Shown in pieces: positions 15,826 to 24,974 of a stretch of DNA of 64,000 nt. A program made the position numbers and the translations under genes. The DNA is taken from NCBI GenBank assembly GCA_001913845.2, contig MKGP02000097.1, positions 1 through 64,000 on the forward strand, read 5' to 3'. Positions within the stretch are counted from its first letter, which is position 1, and every line of letters begins with the position of its first letter. Under the pieces are notes generated by a model. The model ran no database searches. It was not told where the DNA came from and saw only the letters and a program-made list of their open reading frames with translations. This stretch comes from Limnothrix sp. CACIAM 69d. GTDB taxonomy: Bacteria; Cyanobacteriota; Cyanobacteriia; CACIAM-69d.

Positions 15826-17958
15826 ATGCCGAATCTAGCCGATATTTCTGGAATGTCTGCCTTGCGATCGCACACCCTTGGCGATCCGCGCATCAAAATT
15901 GCTGTGCTTGATGGGAAGGTTGATCTTGATCGGGCTTGCTTTCAAGGGGGAAATCTAACTCGAATTGATCCCTACTGGATCGAATCATTTGAAATCGACC
16001 CAGCTGATATTCAAGCCTTTGTTGAAATTGACCTCCATGCCAAAGCAGCAGGTCTCAGTGAGGAGGAATCGGGGAAGCTAATGGAAGCGGCTATCCCCGA
16101 TGAAAACATTCGCCGAAGTATTCACCTACAGAGTCATGCTGCCCACATCATCAGCACCATTTGCGGTCAACCCGGCTCTCCTGTCGAAGGTATTGCTCCT
16201 AGGGCAACAGTAATTAATATTCCTATTGCGGTTAATGGGGAAGATTTCATCAATCCTTTGAATCTATCTCGAGCTATTAGCACCGCGATCGAGCAGGACG
16301 TTAACATTATTCACTGTGCCGCTTGCCATCCTACCCAAAGTGGTATCGCCCACGAATTTATTGAAAAAGCTATTAAACAAGCGCAGGAAAATAATATTTT
16401 AGTCATTGCCCCAGGCGGTAACGATAAGGGTGAATGTTGGTGTATTCCGGCCGTCCTCGATCATGTGCTGACGGTCGGTGCGATGAAAGATACGGGCGAA
16501 CCATTTAAGTTCAGTAACTTTGGCGGTAAATACGCCAGCCAAGGCATTTTAGCCCCTGGTGAAAATGTTCTTGGTGCGCTACCGGGTACCGATATCCCCA
16601 TCCGCCAAAAAGGTACGAGCTGTGCTGCCCCGATCATTACAGGAACAGCCGCCCTCCTGATGAGTTTGCAATTGGAACAGGGTTTGGCTCCCGATGCAGA
16701 AGCGGTACGGGCAGCCTTGCTCAATAGTGCTATTCCCTGCGACCCGGAAACGACGGAAGAGCCAGAACGGTGCTTACTGGGCAGAATTAACATTGCCGGA
16801 GCCTATGAGTTAATTATGGGCACACCGTTGCAATACCAGCAGACGAAGGCTGAGGTGAGCAATCGCCCTGTGGATGATGACTCAGGGGTGGAAATTATTG
16901 CTCCGGAAACTGGTATTGACCAAGGCTATTTAGGCGTTAATAACCAATCTCATCTAACCGTAGTTTCTGAACCTAGTCCTAAAACTGCGATCGCTTCGCC
17001 GGAGGAGCAATTAGTGGTCGCTGCGGCTGTTCAATCCGCAGCGACCACAGCCAATGCAACAACGAATGTGATTTCGGCCACCCCGATCACGCCTTCTGCT
17101 GCCACCACTAGCCCTCGCTCCAACTTGGCTTACACCCTTGGGACGATTGGATATGATTTTGGCACTGAGGCCCGGCGTGACACCTTTAAACAATTTATGC
17201 CGGCCGCTACGGTAGGGAATGTCCAGATTCCTGCCAATCCCTATGATGCCCGTCAAATGGTGGACTATCTGGACGAAAATCTCTTTGAAGCAAAATCACT
17301 GATTTGGACACTTAATCTAGAGCTAACTCCGGTGTATGCCATTCAACCCGTAGGAGCTTTTGGGGCAGAGATCTATGAGATTTTGACCTACTTGCTGGGT
17401 GGGCAAGTATTAGCGGAGGATGATGATAACTATATCGAGCGAGTCAGTATACCGGGAATTGTGATCAACGAAACGGTGCGCCTCTTTTCTGGTCAGGAAG
17501 TACCAATTTTGAAGGTTAATAGTCCGCGTGGAATGTATGGCTGGAAAGTCAATTCATTGGTGGAATCGGCCTTGCAGACGGTTAGTGCCAATCAAGCAGT
17601 TGCTGATGAGAGTCGAATGCGACGATCACTGACTAGTTTTCTTAATCGGGTTTACTATGACCTGCGAAACTTGGGACAATTGGCGCGCGATCGGGCACTG
17701 AACTTTGCAGCAACAAATGCCTTCCAAGCTGTCCAGACTTTTTCAGAGGCTGTAGCCCAGGGAATGGAGTTAGCAGATATTGAAGTTGAGAAAAGTCCAT
17801 TCTGTCGCTATGGCAGCGAGTGCTGGGACGTAAAATTGAAGTTTTTTGACCCTGACAATGGACGGCGAGCCAAGCGGATTTTTCGATTCACGATTGATGT
17901 GAGTGATCGAATGCCAGTCACTCTTGGTAAGGTGCGATCGTGGGCTGTGTCTAAGTAG
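15826..17958 (+). CDS. PatG-like cyanobactin macrocyclase (S8 + cyanobactin DUF), no oxidase domain
   Basis: Expected to remove FAGDDAE and join the peptide ends. Subtilisin-type domain: catalytic Asp29 (AVLDGKVD), His104 and Ser265 (GTSCAAPIITG). Between Asp and His there are 75 residues instead of 34 in the PatA-like paralogue; this extra helical segment (about 48-97) corresponds to the capping helices that let PatG exclude water and macrocyclise. The usual HGTH box is HAAH here. A linker (about 330-430) leads to the conserved C-terminal domain (YTLGTIGYDFGTEARRDTF onward), closely similar to that of the PatA-like protein. The N-terminal FMN oxidase of PatG is absent, consistent with no azolines. 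The 184-bp gap upstream contains TTGACT (near 15750) and may hold a separate promoter. Start ATG 15826. Confidence 0.92.
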   Translation: MPNLADISGMSALRSHTLGDPRIKIAVLDGKVDLDRACFQGGNLTRIDPYWIESFEIDPADIQAFVEIDLHAKAAGLSEEESGKLMEAAIPDENIRRSIHLQSHAAHIISTICGQPGSPVEGIAPRATVINIPIAVNGEDFINPLNLSRAISTAIEQDVNIIHCAACHPTQSGIAHEFIEKAIKQAQENNILVIAPGGNDKGECWCIPAVLDHVLTVGAMKDTGEPFKFSNFGGKYASQGILAPGENVLGALPGTDIPIRQKGTSCAAPIITGTAALLMSLQLEQGLAPDAEAVRAALLNSAIPCDPETTEEPERCLLGRINIAGAYELIMGTPLQYQQTKAEVSNRPVDDDSGVEIIAPETGIDQGYLGVNNQSHLTVVSEPSPKTAIASPEEQLVVAAAVQSAATTANATTNVISATPITPSAATTSPRSNLAYTLGTIGYDFGTEARRDTFKQFMPAATVGNVQIPANPYDARQMVDYLDENLFEAKSLIWTLNLELTPVYAIQPVGAFGAEIYEILTYLLGGQVLAEDDDNYIERVSIPGIVINETVRLFSGQEVPILKVNSPRGMYGWKVNSLVESALQTVSANQAVADESRMRRSLTSFLNRVYYDLRNLGQLARDRALNFAATNAFQAVQTFSEAVAQGMELADIEVEKSPFCRYGSECWDVKLKFFDPDNGRRAKRIFRFTIDVSDRMPVTLGKVRSWAVSK

Positions 17959-18004
17959 TGGTCGCATCCAATGTAGCTAACCGGTGTTAGATCGCTGGGT
18001 TGAA

Positions 18005-18115
18005 GGTTAGAGAATGTTTGAAATGTTTGAGAAGTAAAAAAAGCTAACTTCGTTAGCTTGTCATTGATCAACTCAACAGACTCCATTAGTCATGTCTCTA
18101 ACCTACCCAGTCGCA
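18005..18115 (+). mobile_element. IS5-like left-end remnant, right border of cyanobactin island
   Basis: Carries the same elements in the same order and orientation as 10531-10660: an AATGTTTGAAA-like terminus, AAAAAAGCTAAC, TTGTCATT, GATCAAC, TCAACAGACTCC, then ATG TCT CTA ACC TAC CCA (MSLTYP), the transposase N-terminus. After six matching codons the similarity ends and a stop follows within 12 codons (18094-18132). Confidence 0.65.
18036..18059 (-). terminator. Rho-independent terminator downstream of pilC
   Basis: Read on the minus strand: an 8-bp perfect stem AAGCTAAC/GTTAGCTT, loop GAA, then a run of T (seven A on the plus strand, 18036-18042). It lies 160 bp beyond the pilC stop. The hairpin is built from the IS remnant, so the pil operon may use a terminator supplied by a mobile element. 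Confidence 0.7.
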
Positions 18116-18221
18116 AGAACCATCTGCTAGAAGAATTTGCCCGAAAGAAATCCGCCTGAAGTTTTGATGATCGATCGCTTTGCCTTGGAGTTTTGATGGT
18201 TAATAGCGTTGCCTTGCAGCA

Positions 18222-19481
18222 CTACTTAATCGCATCCATTACCGCAAAGATGGGCAAATACATCGCCAACAAAATCGAACCAACCATCCCCCCAATCACC
18301 ACAATCATCAACGGCTCCAACATACTGGTTAGACCCTTGATTGCTTGCTCCACTTCATCTTCATAGAAGTCCGCCACCTTCATCAACATTTTGTCGAGTT
18401 CCCCGGTTTCCTCACCAATCATCATCATCTGAATGGCCATGGCCGGAAAGACCTTATAGCGCTCGATCGCCGCACTGATCGTCCCCCCACCTTGAATTTC
18501 GGCAATGGAGGAAGCCACCGCATCCGAAACCACCTGGTTATCGGCGGTGTCTTTACAAATTTCGAGGGCTTGAATAATGGGCACACCCGATCGCGTCAAG
18601 GTCCCAAAGGTGCGGCAAAAACTAGCCACCGAGCTTTTCTGAATGATGTCTCCAAAAATCGGCAACTTCAGAAATACGGCATCCATTTGGCGCTTGCCAG
18701 CCGGTGTTTTGTACCACAGGTCATAGACAACTTTCCCGATGACCAAGGCAATGACCAAAAACACCACATAGAAATTCTTGCGCCCCTTGGGATCATCGTC
18801 GGGGAAGGTGGGGCCACGCAAAAACTCACTGATATTAATCATGATTTGCGTGAACGCCGGCAATTCAGCCCCCAACTTGTCGAAAATTCCCGTAAAGGTT
18901 GGCAGCAGGAAAATGGTCATTCCCAAAAAGATAATGACCGCCAAGGATCCGACCGTGGAGGGATAGGACATGGCGGACTTAATTTGGTTTTGCAGCCGGG
19001 CGGCATTTTCCAGCAGGGTTGCCAGTCGGGTGAGCACTTCATCGAGCACCCCCCCAATTTCACCCGCTTCCACCATGGCGCAATAGAGCTTACTGAAGAT
19101 GTCGCCGTGTCGTTTCAGCGAAGAAGATAGGGTTTCCCCTTCTTGCACATCAGCATTGATTTTAAATAGGGCTTTTTTCAGTTTGGGATTTTCACATTGA
19201 TTGCTCAAAATATCCAAACATTTCACCATGGCAATGCCCGCATTAAACATGGCGGAAAATTGCCGAGAAAACACAGCCAAATCCTTTACGGTCACGCTGG
19301 CCGTGAGGCTAGCGAGGTCAATGTCTAGGCCGCTTTTCTGTTCCTTGAGATCGCGAATTTGGGCTTGGCTAAACCCAGCGGCAATCAGTTTATTACGCGC
19401 CCCGTTGATGCTTTCTGCTTCAACAACTTCGCGCTTGCCTTTGCCGTCGGGGCCAGCGATGGTGGCGATGAATTTAGCCAT
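18222..19481 (-). CDS. pilC: Type IV pilus inner-membrane platform protein PilC
   Basis: Platform on which PilB and PilT drive pilus assembly and retraction. 419 residues with two T2SSF domains (about 75-195 and 280-400): LAVFSRQFSAMFNAGIAMVKCLDIL with EAGEIGGVLDEVLTRLA, repeated as SFCRTFGTLTRSGVPIIQALEI with GEETGELDKMLMKVADFYEDEV. Membrane helices are at about 170-195, 225-245 and near the C-terminus (MIVVIGGMVGSILLAMYLPIF). Last gene of the minus-strand set pilB-pilT-pilC, 210 bp after pilT. Typical length and order for cyanobacteria. Confidence 0.95.
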   Translation of the reverse strand: MAKFIATIAGPDGKGKREVVEAESINGARNKLIAAGFSQAQIRDLKEQKSGLDIDLASLTASVTVKDLAVFSRQFSAMFNAGIAMVKCLDILSNQCENPKLKKALFKINADVQEGETLSSSLKRHGDIFSKLYCAMVEAGEIGGVLDEVLTRLATLLENAARLQNQIKSAMSYPSTVGSLAVIIFLGMTIFLLPTFTGIFDKLGAELPAFTQIMINISEFLRGPTFPDDDPKGRKNFYVVFLVIALVIGKVVYDLWYKTPAGKRQMDAVFLKLPIFGDIIQKSSVASFCRTFGTLTRSGVPIIQALEICKDTADNQVVSDAVASSIAEIQGGGTISAAIERYKVFPAMAIQMMMIGEETGELDKMLMKVADFYEDEVEQAIKGLTSMLEPLMIVVIGGMVGSILLAMYLPIFAVMDAIK

Positions 19482-19691
19482 AGGGCGCTGCTCAAACTAC
19501 GTGAGTCCTCAGAATTCTGTCGAGAGTCCGTTGCCAGAGGTGGCGGCAGGGTTGGGAAGCGATCGGGCTGGGGATGGGGGCGATCGCCCGAGGGGTTTAC
19601 CGAGCGATCGCCCCGTCCGTTGCCATGGGTTGATCGGTTATCCACCCGATCGGTTGTGTCGCATTAGTGATGTCGCAGTGATGCGGCGTTC

Positions 19692-20780
19692 CTAGCGACC
19701 AGCACCCACCTTGCCCCCCAGCAACCGCTGTAGCTCGTCGGGTTTGGAGCTTTTGCCCAGGGCATCTTCGTAGGTGATCTTGTTTTCTTGGTATAGCTTC
19801 GCCAGGCAAGATTCCATGGTTTGCATCCCCTGCTTACCGCCCATTTGAATGGTGGAATAGATTTGCGAGGTTTTGCCCTCCCGAATCAGGTTCGCCACAG
19901 CGGGGGTATTCAGCATAATTTCGTGTGCTGCACAGCGACCGCCCCCAACTTTCTTGACCAAGTTTTGTGAGCAAACCCCCACGAGGGAGTTGGCCATCTG
20001 GGCCCGGACTTGGGGCTGTTGGATGGGGGGAAACACGTCCAAAATCCGGTCGATCGTCCCGGCGGCGGAGTTGGTGTGCAGGGTTCCGAAAACCAAGTGA
20101 CCGGTTTCAGCGGCGGAGATGGCCAAGGAAATGGTTTCCAAGTCCCGCATTTCCCCCACCAGAATGATATCCGGGTCTTCCCGCAGCGCTGCCTTCAGGG
20201 CGTTGGCAAAACTCTTGGTGTCTTCGCCCTTTTGCCGCTGGTGGAACAGGCTTTTCATGTTCGGGAACACATACTCGATCGGGTCTTCCACGGTTAGGAC
20301 ATGCTCCGCGCGGGTGCGGTTGATGTAGTCCAGGCAGGCGGCCAGGGTGGTGGTTTTGCCGGATCCCGTTTGCCCCGTGATCAGCACCATGCCCCGGGGC
20401 CGCTCCGCCATCTCCAGCAGCACCTGGGGCAAACCGAGTTTTTCAAAGTTGGGAATTTGGGAAGCCAGGGCCCGCAAACAGGCGGCCCAGCAGCCCCGCT
20501 CGCGATAGACATTCACCCGGAACCGCGACAGGCCCTTCACCCCATAGGCGCAGTCCAATTCCCAGTTTTGCTCCAGGTCTTTCCGCTGGTTGTTGTTGAG
20601 CATACTGAAAATCAGCTTTTGGCAGTCCTGGGAGTCGAGCACTTCGCCAAATTGCGGTTGGGGGGTCAGTTTGCCGCTAATCCGAAAATAGATGGGCGCA
20701 CCGGCTTGGATATGCATGTCGGAGCCGCCTTGTTCGATCAGCGATTCCATCACGTCTTCGATCATGTAATCCAGTGGCAT
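19692..20780 (-). CDS. pilT: Type IV pilus retraction ATPase PilT
   Basis: Hexameric ATPase that depolymerises pili for twitching and phototactic movement and DNA uptake. 362 residues. Walker A GQTGSGKTT (about 135), Asp box (VEDPIEYVF), Walker B (DIILVGEMRD), His box (TGHLVFGTLHTN) and the PilT C-terminal region around AHEIMLNTPAVANLIREGK (the AIRNLIRE-like motif needed for retraction). N-terminal PAS-like part starts MPLDYMIEDVMESLIEQGGSDMHI. Start ATG 20780. It lies between pilB (269 bp upstream) and pilC. Confidence 0.96.
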   Translation of the reverse strand: MPLDYMIEDVMESLIEQGGSDMHIQAGAPIYFRISGKLTPQPQFGEVLDSQDCQKLIFSMLNNNQRKDLEQNWELDCAYGVKGLSRFRVNVYRERGCWAACLRALASQIPNFEKLGLPQVLLEMAERPRGMVLITGQTGSGKTTTLAACLDYINRTRAEHVLTVEDPIEYVFPNMKSLFHQRQKGEDTKSFANALKAALREDPDIILVGEMRDLETISLAISAAETGHLVFGTLHTNSAAGTIDRILDVFPPIQQPQVRAQMANSLVGVCSQNLVKKVGGGRCAAHEIMLNTPAVANLIREGKTSQIYSTIQMGGKQGMQTMESCLAKLYQENKITYEDALGKSSKPDELQRLLGGKVGAGR

Positions 20781-21049
20781 GGTCGCTACTCCTGTCGAGT
20801 GAGGTTAGGTCGAATGGGGATCGAATGAGGGGTCGATCGAATGGGGGTCGATCGGGATCAAAACGCTGGCAGGGCCCGAAAAGTTGGCAGGGTTTGAACA
20901 ATTCGAGCGGGGCCAACCATGGGGAAACGTCGAAACCGGGGATGAATTCAGCCTTGAACTTGGCCTGAAGATGCCCAATTGGGCGGGCGATCGTATCAAG
21001 ATCGCATTCCCTGCCAACCGGCGAGCCAGTCATGGGCGATCGCCAAAAG

Positions 21050-23080
21050 CTAGCGACCAGTCACCAACGGCTCTTCAAACCGAGGCGTGAGGCAATAGGG
21101 ACAGTCCATCCAGTCTGGCTGGAGTTCTGCCGCGCAGGTGCGACAGGTGAGAGCGCTCTTGCGCTTGGCCTTCAGTTCCGCTTCTAGCCCGGTGTCGGTG
21201 AAGGTGACCCGTTCCACTTCTTCAAAGGTGGTCAGCCCTTCTCGCACCAGATCTAGACTGTAGGCCAACAGGGTGACCATCCCTTCTTCAACGGCGGCCT
21301 CTTTAATGCGATCGGTTGGGGCCCCTTGGGTAATCAGGTTTTGCAAGGTTTCCGTTACTTGCAAAACCTCATAAACCCCGCAACGGCCCTTATAGCCCAC
21401 ACCGCCACACTTGGGACAAAGTTTGCCCATTTCGCCCAGGGTCTTGCGCTCATCGGGCGACACCACATTGGCCTTGTAGAAGGTCAGATGGGATTCTTGG
21501 TTGGCGCTCATGCCGTAGCGGGCCAACTCTTCGGAGGCGGGGGTGTAGGGCACGCGGCATTCGCTGCAAACGCGCCGCATCAGCCGCTGGGCCACCACGC
21601 CCAATAGGGCCCCTGCCACCATGAAAGGTTCCACGCCCATTTCATCCAAACGGGCGATCGCCCCGGATGCGTCGTTGGTGTGCAGGGTGGTTAACACCAA
21701 GTGACCCGTGAGGGCCGCCTCGATCGCCGTTTTTGCCGTTTCCTTGTCCCGCGTCTCACCCACCAGAATCACATCCGGGTCTTGGCGCAGGAATGCCCGC
21801 AGGATCCGCGAAAAGTCCAGCCCCTTTTCCCGAATCACCTGCACCTGGGTAATCCCGGGCAAGGCATATTCGATCGGGTCTTCGGCGGTACTGATGTTGA
21901 TGCCCGGGTCGTTCCGTTCCGCCAAAATGGAGTAGAGCGTGGTGGACTTCCCGGAACCCGTCGGCCCCGTCACCAAAATCAAGCCAAAGGGGCGGCTGGC
22001 CATCTCTCGCACCAACTGCAACGATTCCGGCCGGCCAATCAGCTTATCCAGACCCAGTTGTGTTGAGGAGTTATCCAAAATCCGCAACACAATCTTCTCG
22101 CCGTAGCGACTGGGTAGCACATTGACCCGAAAGTCCACTTTCCGCCCTTCAAAGACCCGGCGAATCCGCCCATCCTGGGTGTCCCGTCGTTCGGCAATGT
22201 CCAGGTTGGAAATGATTTTGAACCGGGAGGTTACGGCCGGAACCACCTTTTTCGGGAGCCGGAACACCTCTTGCAGCACCCCATCCTTGCGGAACCGAAT
22301 CCGCATTTCTTCCTCTTGGGGTTCCACATGAATATCCGAAACGCCGTCTTGCAGGGCCTTAATCAAGACCTTGTTCACCAGGTTGACGATCGGCCCCGAC
22401 TCCGCATCGTTCATGGAGCTGGCCAGGTCGTCCGTCTCCAATTCGTCGGAAGCCTCTTCCATTTGCATGGCTTCGAGGTTCTGCAAATCCGACTCATCGA
22501 AACTGACGGCGGCGGAAGTTTGGCGGGAAGCCTGTTGGGACTTGCGAGCCGCTTCGTCTAGGTATTGGCTAATGATGGCCTGGTAGTCTTCGGGAGCAAT
22601 CACCCGCCGAATCAGGGCCAAGTTTTGGGGCCGCAGGATGCGATTCAAATCATCCAGCGCATCTAGGTTATCCGGGTCGGCCATAGCCACCATCATGGCC
22701 GGCGAGTCGCCCCGCTGGGCCCGCCCCAGGGGCAGCAACCGATAGCGACGGCAAACATCCACCGGAATCAGGGTTTCAATGCATTGCTCCACCTGGGCTG
22801 CGGACACCTCTTCAATTTCCGGGTCGATCGCCTCAACCCCGTGGAGAATTTTGAGTTCAAACAGCAGTTGCTTTTTGTACTGGCGCACCAATTCCGGCGG
22901 CACTTCTTTGCCGGCGATCGCTGCCAGCACTTCCATCAGCGGTCGGCCCGACTGGCGGTGTTCAGCCAAAGCGCGGCTCATTTGGTCGGGATCCACATAG
23001 CCCGACTGCACAAGTTTGTTACCGAAGGGCGAAAAATTGCTTTGGACAACCAGGGCGCGCCGGTTTATGGAGTTTGTCAT
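21050..23080 (-). CDS. pilB: Type IV pilus assembly ATPase PilB with C-terminal zinc ribbon
   Basis: Hexameric ATPase powering pilus extension. N-terminal MshEN-type domains (about 20-180), an acidic linker (about 185-225), then the GspE/PilB motor: Walker A GPTGSGKST, Walker B DVILVGETRD, His box TGHLVLTTLHTNDA. A tetracysteine insert lies near 565 (CSECRVPY...CPKCGGVGYKGRCG). The C-terminus carries an extra zinc-ribbon-like motif CRTC..CPYC (last 30 residues), which the standard proteobacterial enzyme lacks. ATG 23080 is preferred (MTNSINRRALV); a GTG at 23092 would add four residues and overlaps its own AGG. First gene of the pil operon. Confidence 0.95.
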   Translation of the reverse strand: MTNSINRRALVVQSNFSPFGNKLVQSGYVDPDQMSRALAEHRQSGRPLMEVLAAIAGKEVPPELVRQYKKQLLFELKILHGVEAIDPEIEEVSAAQVEQCIETLIPVDVCRRYRLLPLGRAQRGDSPAMMVAMADPDNLDALDDLNRILRPQNLALIRRVIAPEDYQAIISQYLDEAARKSQQASRQTSAAVSFDESDLQNLEAMQMEEASDELETDDLASSMNDAESGPIVNLVNKVLIKALQDGVSDIHVEPQEEEMRIRFRKDGVLQEVFRLPKKVVPAVTSRFKIISNLDIAERRDTQDGRIRRVFEGRKVDFRVNVLPSRYGEKIVLRILDNSSTQLGLDKLIGRPESLQLVREMASRPFGLILVTGPTGSGKSTTLYSILAERNDPGINISTAEDPIEYALPGITQVQVIREKGLDFSRILRAFLRQDPDVILVGETRDKETAKTAIEAALTGHLVLTTLHTNDASGAIARLDEMGVEPFMVAGALLGVVAQRLMRRVCSECRVPYTPASEELARYGMSANQESHLTFYKANVVSPDERKTLGEMGKLCPKCGGVGYKGRCGVYEVLQVTETLQNLITQGAPTDRIKEAAVEEGMVTLLAYSLDLVREGLTTFEEVERVTFTDTGLEAELKAKRKSALTCRTCAAELQPDWMDCPYCLTPRFEEPLVTGR

Positions 23081-23751
23081 AGCAGGTGACACCTAGCGGG
23101 ATCGAAGGCGCATCGATCGGGCGATCGGGCGCGAGGAGCGAAACGGACGGGCAATCAATTCAGCTACAGGGTCCAACTCAGCTACAGCATGACCAAGGTA
23201 TACCCCGGTCTACCTCCCGAAAACAACAGCCCGCAGCCACGCACCTCCAAGGATCGAAGCTGGATCCTGAAGCTGGATGCCTAGGAATTACAGGCATTGA
23301 CACTGATTGGTTTTTGGGCCATGGTTTTGAGTTTTGGGCCATGGTTTCGAGCCTGTTCTTGGGCCGGTTTCAGGGTTGGTTGGCGGGTCATGCAAAGCCA
23401 ATGGATCAAAACCAAATCAATCCTAAGCTAAAGGTCTCGGGAAAGCTCGCATCTAGAGCTTGCATCTGAGGGAGGGGCCCGGGCGGGAAATGTTCGATTC
23501 GGCCGGGTGGCGTTCTAACATAGGTTGAGCCTGTGCGGGTCACTGTCCGGGCAGCCCTGCGGGACAGGTGGGTGATGGGCAATCTGCACTTCAGCGAGCA
23601 CTGGAGTGGTGAGAGCCACCCACGGGCGATCGCCCCGATTAGGCCAATTTGCACAGGTCAGGAAATTTGACTGTTGTTGGACGGTTGATTGTCAACACTC
23701 AACAAGAACTCAACAAAAACTCCATTGTGATCACTAGCTAGCGAGGAACCA
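23081..23751. other. 671-bp divergent spacer between pilB and grpE
   Basis: Promoters for both operons should lie here. I see TTGACTGTTG...GATTGTCAA (about 23669-23697), which has inverted TTGAC/GTCAA ends, about 55 bp before grpE. No CIRCE element (TTAGCACTC) is visible. No convincing gene; the longest frames are not family-like. Confidence 0.4.
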
Positions 23752-24486
23752 ATGACCTACAGCCCTGAAGAGAACCTGACGGAAGACAATGCCTCGGTGA
23801 ATGACCCGGCCCCCGAAGCGGCAGTAGAAACCCCGGCCGCCGAAGCGCCGACCCCCGAAGCCGCCACCCCCGAAACCAGCGCCACCGAGGAAGCACCGGC
23901 CACCCTGGATGACCTGGACTTGTCTGAGTTGGAAGAACCGGCAGCCGAAGGAACCTATGGGCCAAAGGTGGCGGACTTGCTGCGGGAAATTGAGGGCTTG
24001 AAGGGGCAACTGGACGATCGCACCGGCCAGCACATGCGTTTAACGGCTGACTTTGAGAACTTCCGCCGCCGCACCGCTAAAGAGCGCGAGGAATTGGAGT
24101 TGCGGATTCGCTGCGATACGATCCGCGAGCTGTTGTCCGTTATTGATAACTTTGAGCGGGCCCGATCGTTCATCAAGCCCCAAACCGATGGGGAATTGAA
24201 TCTGCACAAGAGCTATCAGGGTATTTATCGCCAGTTGGTGGACAGCCTGAAGCGGTTAGGGGTGGTGAAAATGCGCCCCGAGGGCCAGGAATTTGACCCG
24301 AACTTGCATGAGGCGGTGATGCGGGAGCCGTCCAATGAGCATCCGGAAGGCACGGTGCTGGAGCAGTTGCAGGATGGTTATCTGTTGGGCGATCGGGTGT
24401 TGCGCCATGCCATGGTGAAAGTTGCCGCTCCCGGTGAGCCTGTGGTAGCGTCTGAGGACAACGACCAGGCCGCTTCTGAGTCCTAA
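23752..24486 (+). CDS. grpE: GrpE, nucleotide-exchange factor of DnaK
   Basis: Releases ADP from DnaK. 244 residues: a long acidic Ala/Pro/Glu-rich N-terminal tail (1-70), a coiled-coil helix (about 80-130: LTADFENFRRRTAKEREELE), then the four-helix and beta-wing head (DSLKRLGVVKMRPEGQEFDPNLHEAVMREPSNEHPEGTV segment, which includes the GrpE signature). The tail is longer than in E. coli but usual in cyanobacteria. First of the co-directional chaperone set grpE-dnaK-dnaJ. Confidence 0.95.
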   Translation: MTYSPEENLTEDNASVNDPAPEAAVETPAAEAPTPEAATPETSATEEAPATLDDLDLSELEEPAAEGTYGPKVADLLREIEGLKGQLDDRTGQHMRLTADFENFRRRTAKEREELELRIRCDTIRELLSVIDNFERARSFIKPQTDGELNLHKSYQGIYRQLVDSLKRLGVVKMRPEGQEFDPNLHEAVMREPSNEHPEGTVLEQLQDGYLLGDRVLRHAMVKVAAPGEPVVASEDNDQAASES

Positions 24487-24974
24487 GGGCCGCCGGATGA
24501 GCAATGGCGCACCCGTTGGGCCCGGGGTCAATGATGATTCAGCGATGGCCCTGGGGCAATCGCCTCGGTTATCGATTCGTGATCGGCTAATCGATCGTCC
24601 CATCATCGATCGTCCCAGGCTCTGGCCCAACGGCTCCGGGTATGGTTCCGGGTTTAGTGCTGATGTGGTGGCCTCCTCTTCAGCCCAGTTTCGTCATTGG
24701 CTCTACCTGGCAATTTGTTCTAGCAGCTTGTTCTAGAAGTTTGGGTTCTGACCGTTGGGGTTCCAAAAAAAATTCGAGTTCCGGCACTCTCAGCTCTCGA
24801 TCTTAAAGTTTTAGAAATTGAGCTTGAAACTATTCATCGCCGGGTTGCGGTGTGTTTGTTCCGAAAACCGGTCAATATGAAGGCCAATGGAAACCGCCTG
24901 GGTATTGATGAGGTATCGATCAATCTTGCCGTTATGGGGATGATTGAACCGCTGCTGCCATTGAGTTGAAAACT
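24487..24974. other. Spacer and likely dnaK promoter region
   Basis: 488 bp between grpE and dnaK. It contains a short duplication (atcgatcgtccc, twice, about 24592-24616) and a repeated TTGTTCTAG (about 24715-24735). The last 150 bp are less GC-rich. No CIRCE and no gene seen. Confidence 0.35.

Noticed and set aside
23081-23751. CIRCE heat-shock operator before grpE
   Set aside because: No TTAGCACTC-N9-GAGTGCTAA-like sequence is present.
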